Source: Byssochlamys sp. IMV 00236 | Lineage: Eukaryota > Ascomycota > Eurotiomycetes > Eurotiales > Thermoascaceae | Assembly (NCBI GenBank): GCA_001931875.2 | Contig: MSJH02000357.1 | Coordinates: forward strand, 1-14,916 | Length of the DNA: 14,916 bases | Reading direction: 5' to 3' | Part shown: piece by piece, positions 9,301 to 14,916 of the stretch | Position numbering within the stretch: position 1 is the first letter of the stretch | How the letters are laid out: every line of letters starts with the position of its first letter | Program-made: the position numbers and the translations under genes | Notes under the pieces: model-generated | Seen by the model: the letters and a program-made list of their open reading frames with translations, nothing else | Told to the model about the DNA's origin: nothing | The model's database searches: none

Positions 9301-9754
9301 TGATATGCTGGATTACGTTCATTCATTATATGAAGGCGTTGTTGAAGCATATGTCGGTATTGTTCAAGGATTAAATCATACACCCTCTGCTCCAGCCTTA
9401 CTGCCTTACCTTCCTCCTGTCTTTGAGTTCATTCATGTCATTGCTGCTGATCCAACAAAAGGTGATTCACTTACAAGATCCATCATTGGGTTGTTAGGGT
9501 AAGTTGCGCTTGTTTTGAAAATACACGGTATTAATCTTTATACAGTGATCTCGCTGAAACATTTGGATTACAACTAAAGGACTTTTTCTTACAAGACTGG
9601 ATCGCACAATTGTTAAAGGAAGCTAGAACAAGCCGACACTGCGGACAGTCTACTAAAGAAACAGCACGTTGGGCTAAAGAGGTAAGCACCATGTAAAGTA
9701 TTTTACAAGTCTACTCACATTTTATTGTAGATGATCAAGCGTGCAACTCAATAA
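6386..9754 (+). CDS. KAP95: Importin subunit beta-1 (karyopherin Kap95)
   Basis: Fifteen exons: 6386-6425, 6479-6537, 6598-6702, 6781-6858, 6920-6973, 7027-7170, 7219-7295, 7347-7422, 7481-7630, 7690-7800, 7856-8374, 8425-8613, 8672-9498, 9546-9681, 9731-9754. All introns are GT-AG and about 47-78 nt. The spliced product is 862 aa, nearly the length of yeast Kap95. It carries cargo, directly or via importin alpha, through the nuclear pore and releases it on binding Ran-GTP. Visible: N-terminal importin-beta region with RVIREEATRQLELLAQDNY, HEAT-repeat helices throughout, the acidic loop QEEDYDEDEW at about residues 332-341 (HEAT 8, contacts the importin-alpha IBB and Ran), and conserved VKDTVAWTLGRICEL and QDSPRIVGNCCW. 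The start ATG is preceded by an in-frame TAA. Exons are small at the 5' end and large in the middle; several introns carry AT, CA or GA microsatellites. Confidence 0.97.
6550..6564. repeat. (AC)n microsatellite in KAP95 intron 2
   Basis: Seven AC units inside the 60-nt intron between exons 2 and 3. Confidence 0.8.
6738..6757. repeat. (AT)n microsatellite in KAP95 intron 3
   Basis: Ten AT units preceded by an A-run, in the 78-nt intron 6703-6780; an AG repeat (6711-6721) opens the same intron. Confidence 0.85.
7643..7667. repeat. (AT)n microsatellite in KAP95 intron 9
   Basis: About twelve AT units fill the centre of the intron 7631-7689. Confidence 0.85.
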
Positions 9755-10224
9755 TTATATAAATACTTCTTTCTCACACACTTTTTTTTTCTTTTCTCTC
9801 TCTCTCTCTCACCTTTTATATAATATAGTGTTTATTATCACTTTTCTTCTTTTGTACTCATATACACACTTGTCCCCCTCTTTTTTTATTCCCCTTCAAT
9901 ATCAAAGCACATAAACAGACAATGGTCTTCCCCCTTTTTCCTCAAGTTTTGTTTTCCCTCTTCCCTTGCCCCTTTTCCCTTTTTTTTCTCCCCTTGATTT
10001 AACAGTGTTTTTTTCAATAAATGTTGAGTGTGCACTGCAAAGAAAATCACATTGCATTTTTGACACATAGACAAAAGCCTTTATATATGATTATGTTTGG
10101 ATATTGAATCACACTCTGTCAAGGTTCTTGTCGGAGAAGTGTGACAACTTTGGACTGTCTTTTCTCTTTTTTTTTGTAGTGTCACAGTTGCCCTCTCCAT
10201 CAAAAAATAATTTTTCACTTATAA
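9755..10224. other. KAP95 3' UTR and RRB1 promoter region
   Basis: Strongly pyrimidine-rich from about 9780 to 10015 (C/T tracts), consistent with a fungal 3' UTR. The first AATAAA follows at 10016-10021. From about 10080 the sequence is the likely RRB1 promoter: a nested hairpin (TCACACT 10109-10115 with AGTGTGA 10138-10144, inner CAAG/CTTG) and an A/T block AAAAAATAATTTTT (about 10202-10215) just before the ATG. The minus-strand frame 10074-9886 is Lys/Glu low complexity and not a gene. Confidence 0.5.
10016..10021 (+). terminator. AATAAA poly(A) signal of KAP95
   Basis: First canonical AATAAA after the KAP95 stop, about 260 nt downstream and following a long C/T-rich tract; a TGTTGAGTGTG stretch follows, resembling a GU-rich downstream element. 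Use is inferred. Confidence 0.5.
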
Positions 10225-11855
10225 ATGTCAAAACGTCAAGCTGATCAACCCGATATAAGAGAACAATCAAAGGTGTCTTCCTTTGAAGGTCGATATGGAA
10301 AAGAAGAAAAGAACGAGATGGGAGAGTTTGAGGATAATTGGGAAGACGAAATCGAAGAAGAAGAGGTGATTGAACAACAAGAAGAAGAAGAACAAGACGG
10401 TAAAGGAAAAAAAAAGTATATATATATATATATAAACTGACATCGCTTTAGGTGAAGGAATGGAAGTAGACGATGAAGAAGAAGTACAACCTGACTTGAA
10501 AGTGTATTTACCAGGACAGCCTTTAGCAGAAGGTGAAGTCTTGGAAGCAGATCCTTCCGTGTATGTCATGCTTCATAATCTCGAAGTCCATTCTCCTTTC
10601 TTAAGTTTTGATATCTTACAAGACAAGTTGGGCGATGAAAGAAAAAATGTAAGTAGAAAAGTAAAAATAAATGGGGGAGTGACTCACACTCTATAGTTCC
10701 CTGCTACGGCCTATATAGCTGCAGGTACATCTATTCCCGGCGTCAGAGATAATGAAGTACTAGTGATGAAGATGTCCTCTTTACATAAAACCCAACAAGA
10801 TGGTATGCATATATTGAAGCGAGCCCCAACTTGAGAGACTGACATGTTCTAGATTCCGACGACGAGGATGATCCAGATGCATTAGACGAAGACCCAGTTC
10901 TTGAGCACCGATCGATACCACATAATGGATGTGTAAATAGAATCAGACTCATGCCTTACGCCCAAGAAAAACACATTGCGTCCACTTGGTCCGAGACGGG
11001 CAAGGTGCATATTTACGATTTGACACAAGCAGTAGATAGTTTAGAAGTGCCCGGTACACCTGCCAAGATGTCTCAAAAGCCATTATGCACCATCAACCAG
11101 CACGGACGTGACGAGGGTTATGCTATGGATTGGTCCAGACTTGACGTTGGCCGGTAAGTTTAAAATGAGCTTGTTGTATATGTATGTACTGATGTTTGCA
11201 TCCCAGTCTCTTGACAGGTGACAACAGTGGAAAGATATATCAAACAGTGCTCACGCCCACAGGTGTGCAGACAGATTCAGTTGCATTTAGAGAACACAGA
11301 TCATCTGTCGAAGATCTTCAATGGTCACCTACAGAAACAACCGTCTTTGCGTCCTGCTCATCTGATCAGACCGTCAAGATTTGGGATACACGTAACAAGA
11401 AGCGATCGGCCGTGAGCGTGCACGCGTCAAGTTCGGACGTGAACGTGATCACCTGGAACACAAAGGCAGCTTACTTATTAGCCAGTGGGCACGACGATGG
11501 CATCTTTAGTATCTGGGATCTTCGTACATTCAAATCCAATAACGGCAAACCCACGCCAGTGGCTACCTTCAAGTGGCATCACGCACCCATCACATCTATC
11601 GAATGGCATCCAACAGAAGAATCTGTCTTGGCTGTTTCCGGCGCCGATAACCAGTTGACCCTCTGGGATCTCTCAGTCGAACCAGATACGGAACAAGACG
11701 GACAAATGACACATGAGGACGTGCCGCCTCAGCTGTTGTTTGTTCATCAGGGACAAGAAGATATTAAGGAATTACATTTCCATAGGCAAATACCTGGTTG
11801 TGTGATCAGTACGGCAAACACAGGAGTCAACATTTTCAAGACGATCAGTATTTAG
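10225..11855 (+). CDS. RRB1: Rrb1/GRWD1-type glutamate-rich WD40 ribosome assembly protein
   Basis: Five exons: 10225-10399, 10452-10648, 10697-10802, 10853-11153, 11207-11855; introns 52, 48, 50 and 53 nt, GT-AG. Product 475 aa (yeast Rrb1 511, human GRWD1 446). Yeast Rrb1 is a nuclear chaperone of ribosomal protein L3 needed for 60S assembly. N-terminal residues 30-70 are strongly acidic (EDEIEEEEVIEQQEEEEQ). Residues about 94-118 (YVMLHNLEVHSPFLSFDIL) fit the histone-chaperone-like CAF1C/H4-binding N-terminal helix of this family. About six WD-type blades follow, e.g. DNSGKIYQ (265-272), SVEDLQWSPTETTVF then SSDQTVKIWD (to 320), SGHDDGIFSIWDLR, SIEWHPTEESVLAV and NQLTLWDLS. The C-terminus VNIFKTISI is intact. 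An in-frame TAA directly precedes the ATG. A second acidic patch (DSDDEDDPDALDEDP) spans the exon 3/4 junction. The gene converges on the downstream transcription factor gene. Confidence 0.95.
10417..10434. repeat. (TA)n microsatellite in RRB1 intron 1
   Basis: Nine TA units in the 52-nt intron 10400-10451, a pattern shared with two KAP95 introns. Confidence 0.8.
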
Positions 11856-11864
11856 AATTTTTTT

Positions 11865-11870
11865 TTTATT
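11865..11870 (-). terminator. AATAAA overlapping the stop codon of the Zn2Cys6 gene
   Basis: On the minus strand the end of the gene reads CAA TAA AAA; the hexamer AATAAA overlaps the TAA stop (11868-11866), followed by an A-run. If used, cleavage would fall inside the convergent RRB1 coding region on the other strand. Confidence 0.35.
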
Positions 11871-13892
11871 GAAATAAATAATCATACAAGCTACTACAGA
11901 AACCTGTGCTATCAGGCGTCCCCCAGAATGAGCTGTTTTCAAAGAGATCCATAGAGTCATGAGATATAAGTGGCATAGTGAACGTGTTGGTTTGTTCGAT
12001 GTTATTGTTCATACCAGTTAGCATCAAGTGGTTATGAAGAGTATCATAGGATACAGCTTGGCTGGGCACTGTATGTAAAGGAGGTACTGGCGTATTGAAG
12101 TTGTAAGATGGAAGCAATGGATACCATTGAAGTATATTTGACTGTTCTATTACATTTTGACTGACGGGATTGAAATTAAATTGTCTGATGGAATACATAT
12201 CGTTCATATTTGTTGTTCGTTGTTGTTGTTGTTGTTGTTGTTGTTGTTGCAGTAAAGCTAGATTACTATTATTATTACTTGATGTAGGTAAATTGTTCTG
12301 ATTGACTTGTTGTGAAGCGTCATAAAGATTATCTAACCAACCGAAATCAGGATTTGCCTTGTCTTCTTCCACTTCTTTTGGCTTCTGTTCTTGGCCATGC
12401 AACATCTTTGCGAATACTGGATCATGAGTACACAGTTTACTCCTGAGCACGCTTTTTCTAATCATCATCTCGATTGCATCTTCAGAAGACATTGTATGAT
12501 TCAGCTTATCAATCATGTCCAAACTCTCCAAGAGGTTCATCTTTGCAGGATCAGATACCGACTTTTCTGGATTACATGCGTTGAAGATATGAATGAGGGT
12601 GGCCGTGACGATCGGATAGAATGCGTAGCCGCATGATACAAGGATATAATCCTTGTAACGCATCTTTTTGGAAATCTCTACAATTTTTGTTGCGGCACTT
12701 GTGCAGATCGCCAACGACGTCTGGGCTGAAAATTTTGTATTCTTGTTGCTGTCCTTGTTGACCTTGATGAACGGTCGATGAAGTAAGATCAGGTTTGTAT
12801 AGTAGACAAGAGATATGATGCCTAGTCAATGCATGTCAGTATGTCAATAAGCACGTTTATTTTTTTACCTGAAGTGGGAAAAATACTAGTTTGATCGGAC
12901 GTTTCTGAAAGAGGAGGGAACGATGCCCTCCAGTTGGATAGTTCATTATCTAGAAAGGCAACAATGGCATCGCTACCATGCTCTACACAGTATGTTTGCG
13001 CCTTTGGGGTATATAGATTCTGTAGAGTTATTCCTAAAATTTTGGATAATTTGATCATATGTACAAATGGTCGGTATAGAGGGATATCGCCTTTATACTG
13101 CTGCGCTGTTTTTTCATCAAGTGAAGGAAATCGAGGTAAATGCTGATCTGTCTCTGTCATGACATCCATCACTTCATCATAACTAGCAAACTCTGATGGA
13201 TATAGTTCATCACAATCCTTTTTTTTATGGTTAATATGATCAACTACCTCTTTTTTTTTTAAAAAAAATACCTCATCAAGTACACCCAATGGCTTCCCAC
13301 TCTCTGCTGAGTATAGTCTATCAAGTATATATGCAGACCACCAGCATCTTCGTCTAGTCTCCTTTTCATCATGAGAGATATCAAGTGCCTCACTTGACCT
13401 ATTCAATTTCAAAAGTAGACACTAGCCATTTATAAGTAACATGGACAACATTAATAAAATATCCTCTTACCCCTTGAAGTCCCTATAATAAAAAAAGATG
13501 AGAAGTTATTCTGGTAAAATAAGATATCTTGTCTTACACGAGAGCTAATAAGCCAGTGTCTTTCCCACCGTTGTTCTTTGAAAGGGACGACCAATATCAG
13601 TATAGCAGTTTGAATTGCAGTTAGATTCCAACGGGATCTTTTAAAAACGTACTTTGAAAGCCTATCAAAAAGCGAGTTTGACGTCTTGTCGGACAAGTTC
13701 CAAGGTTTGCCGTCGTTCAGGTCCTCAGTATCACCAAAGGCAGTACGCAATCTAATATACCTAACAGTGGTCAGGCAAATAGCAATCAGAAGAAGAGCGG
13801 GAGGAAAATTGGGACGAATGCCACGATATTCTTGGAGAAAGACAGTCTTGTTGACAACGGGTGTGCTTGGATATATGTGTGCAAAATAGCTT

Positions 13893-13923
<31 letters not shown>

Positions 13924-14764
13924 GTGAGCATACATCATATATTTTTGTTCGTACTTACACTCTAAGAAGTCGGTCGCATAGATCTTTATCGATGCCAACC
14001 ATCTTTTGAACCCACTGATCTATCGTACGAACCTCATCTCGGGAGCGAATAAAGGTGGAATCGATCGCATCGTCAATAACATCTATTTTTTCATCAAGGT
14101 TGGCTGATTCTTCTTTTTGTACCTGTAGGACGTCTTTGTTTTTTTGTAAACAAAGACCTACAGGTGGAATGATGGCATGAACCAGATCGATGAACAAATC
14201 TTTATTAATTGACTTTAATTGTTGCTGTTTTGACGCATTGGAAGCGATCATTCTACGAATGATCACATCATTGAGTTTTTCGGCTGAAATATCTTTTCGT
14301 TCAGGTGATCGATCTCTTTTTCGAATGCTGCTTGCCTTTGTCAAGATAGATTCGATCCTTCGTAATTTGTTTTCCAGTGATTCTGCATATCTATACAAAG
14401 TAAGTTTCGACTTGTTTTGTTGTATAAGTCACGTTACCCTGAAGGTGGGCCCCTTTTTTTAATTCTAGAGAGTTCATAAGAAAAAGTATGTTTTTTTTTT
14501 TAAAAAAAAAAGACTTACGGTATATTATATGTACATCCTTCCTTAGCCAAAATACAATTTTTACAAGTCTTGTAACCTTCCATAATAACACATTTTGTCT
14601 TTTTTATCCTACAAAAGTCACTACAAATGTGGTAAGCTGCATATTTTTTATTCCTCCAAAGTATATGCATACCAAGCTCGTACATTACGCCTTTTTTGCG
14701 AAGGAGTGGATGGATCTGTTCGCTGTGGCGCTATTGTTGCATAAACCCTTTTCTTTAAAGTCAT
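11866..14764 (-). CDS. Zn2Cys6 fungal transcription factor with middle homology region
   Basis: Nine exons on the minus strand: 14764-14673, 14620-14519, 14464-14438, 14390-13959, 13889-13538, 13482-13471, 13421-13272, 13217-12869, 12821-11866; all junctions GT-AG and frame-consistent. Product 823 aa. Splicing intron 1 restores a canonical zinc cluster: Cys31 (codon split), 34, 41, 50, 53, 60, i.e. CX2CX6CX8CX2CX6C, with ACDFCRIKKTKC as first half. The linker/coiled coil KKRGPPSGYAESLENKLRRI (67-86) is typical of this class. The fungal-specific transcription factor domain starts near 212 (LLRVYFAHIYPSTPVVNKTV) and includes ISHDEKETRRRCWW (354-367) and LLHRPFI (518-524). The C-terminal third is Asn/Gln-rich with a 10-Gln tract (697-706), a plausible activation region. 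It is expected to act in the nucleus on CGG-type sites; target genes cannot be told. An in-frame ATG at 14812 with a better -3 A would add 16 residues. The exon 5-8 junctions rest partly on domain spacing. Confidence 0.9.
12220..12249 (-). repeat. CAA triplet repeat encoding Gln10
   Basis: Ten consecutive CAA codons on the minus strand, all pure CAA and thus slippage-prone, in the C-terminal region of the Zn2Cys6 factor; likely length-polymorphic. Confidence 0.9.
13251..13268. repeat. T10-A8 homopolymer palindrome in intron 7 of the Zn2Cys6 gene
   Basis: A T-run joined directly to an A-run, two nucleotides from the intron's 5' splice site (minus strand GTATTTTTTTTAAAA). Part of a set of three such introns in the gene. 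Confidence 0.8.
13891..13923. repeat. T9-A24 homopolymer palindrome in intron 4 of the Zn2Cys6 gene
   Basis: On the minus strand a long T-run then A9 and the acceptor AG. The T-run serves as a polypyrimidine tract but the A-run sits between it and the AG. Confidence 0.8.
14121..14165. repeat. Quasi-palindrome with 18-bp arms inside coding exon
   Basis: ACCTGTAG (14121-14128) and GTCTTTGTTT (14132-14141) pair perfectly with AAACAAAGAC (14148-14157) and CTACAGGT (14158-14165). Only a 3-nt bulge (14129-14131) and a 6-nt loop are unpaired. It lies in exon 4 of the Zn2Cys6 gene and is read there as protein (VGLCLQKNKDVLQ) without breaking the frame. Confidence 0.9.
14491..14511. repeat. T11-A10 homopolymer palindrome in intron 2 of the Zn2Cys6 gene
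   Basis: T-run directly joined to A-run, immediately after the donor GTAAGTC on the minus strand in the 54-nt intron 14518-14465. Confidence 0.8.
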
Positions 14765-14871
14765 TAAAAGAATGGGAACAAAACGGGAAAAAAAAGCAGT
14801 GACACAGGACATTTAAATAAATGCCGTCAAGATTTTCTTGGGTGTTTGTTGCTGCAGCTTCTTTGTCTGGG

Positions 14872-14873
<2 letters not shown>

Positions 14874-14916
<43 letters not shown>
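14874..14916. repeat. T43 homopolymer at window end
   Basis: An uninterrupted run of 43 T reaches the last base. Such a run may mark a contig edge or collapsed repeat. A plus-strand frame opens just before it (ATG 14821, MPSRFSWVFVAAASLSGS, signal-peptide-like) and runs into the T-run as poly-Phe; this is too short to call a gene. Confidence 0.8.

Noticed and set aside
9886..10074. Minus-strand frame of 62 codons in the KAP95 3' UTR
   Set aside because: Lys/Glu/Gly low complexity produced by the complement of a C/T-rich 3' UTR tract.
10679..10685. TGACTCA heptamer inside RRB1
   Set aside because: It lies in an intron of a ribosome-assembly gene with no promoter context; one 7-mer match is expected by chance.
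13399..13421. Alternative acceptor ATAG at 13400-13399 for exon 7 of the Zn2Cys6 gene
   Set aside because: It would delete about eight residues from a conserved-length part of the domain and make a 72-nt intron; the acceptor at 13423-13422 fits both length and spacing.
14609..14688. Zinc cluster read without splicing, giving CX3C at the first pair and a start at 14688 or 14670
   Set aside because: Removing the 52-nt GT-AG intron 14672-14621 gives a canonical CX2C and a basic N-terminus (KRRNVRACDFC) from ATG 14764, a far better family match.
1..14916. tRNA, 5S rRNA, CRISPR array or intact transposase/reverse transcriptase
   Set aside because: Looked for B-box-like GGTTCGANNCC, spaced direct repeats and polymerase/integrase motifs on both strands by eye; none was convincing.

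Overview
The window looks like nuclear DNA of an early-diverging filamentous fungus, most likely Mucoromycota (Mucorales-like). The evidence is AT-rich intergenic DNA full of homopolymers and AT/CT tracts, many introns of about 47-69 nt with GTAAG/GTATG-type donors, fungal versions of housekeeping proteins, and a Gal4-type Zn2Cys6 regulator. The organism is inferred from gene style; no marker gene names it. No prokaryotic operon, CRISPR array, tRNA, rRNA or intact transposon was seen.

Five intron-containing protein genes could be rebuilt exon by exon, with every junction GT-AG and frame-consistent. (1) 1635-412, minus: branched-chain amino acid aminotransferase, 4 exons, 356 aa, with a Gcn4/AP-1-type TGACTCA and a TATA element upstream. 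(2) 5198-3756, minus: CAJ1-like DnaJ/Hsp40 protein, 5 exons, 412 aa, with a Cys-pair zinc-ribbon-like N-terminus spliced onto the J-domain. (3) 6386-9754, plus: importin beta-1 / karyopherin Kap95, 15 exons, 862 aa. (4) 10225-11855, plus: Rrb1/GRWD1-type WD40 ribosome-assembly chaperone, 5 exons, 475 aa. (5) 14764-11866, minus: Zn2Cys6 transcription factor with fungal middle homology region, 9 exons (two of only 27 and 12 nt), 823 aa.

Between BAT and the DnaJ gene lies about 2.1 kb without an intact gene. It holds two decayed-looking reading frames, an imperfect inverted repeat and a small CPIC-containing mini-ORF, and is the most likely place for a relic of a mobile or duplicated gene. The DnaJ and KAP95 genes diverge from a 1.2-kb AT-rich spacer. 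KAP95 and RRB1 are tandem. RRB1 and the transcription factor converge with only 10 nt between their stop codons. The window ends in a run of 43 T.

The genes do not form a pathway cluster: amino acid metabolism, protein folding, nuclear import, ribosome assembly and transcription control sit side by side as usual in fungal chromosomes. The most unusual items are the zinc-ribbon/J-domain architecture, the micro-exons and T/A-palindrome introns of the transcription factor, an 18-bp-arm quasi-palindrome inside its coding sequence, the nearly abutting convergent genes, and the decayed frames at 1837-3297. I did not find a convincing new multi-gene system.
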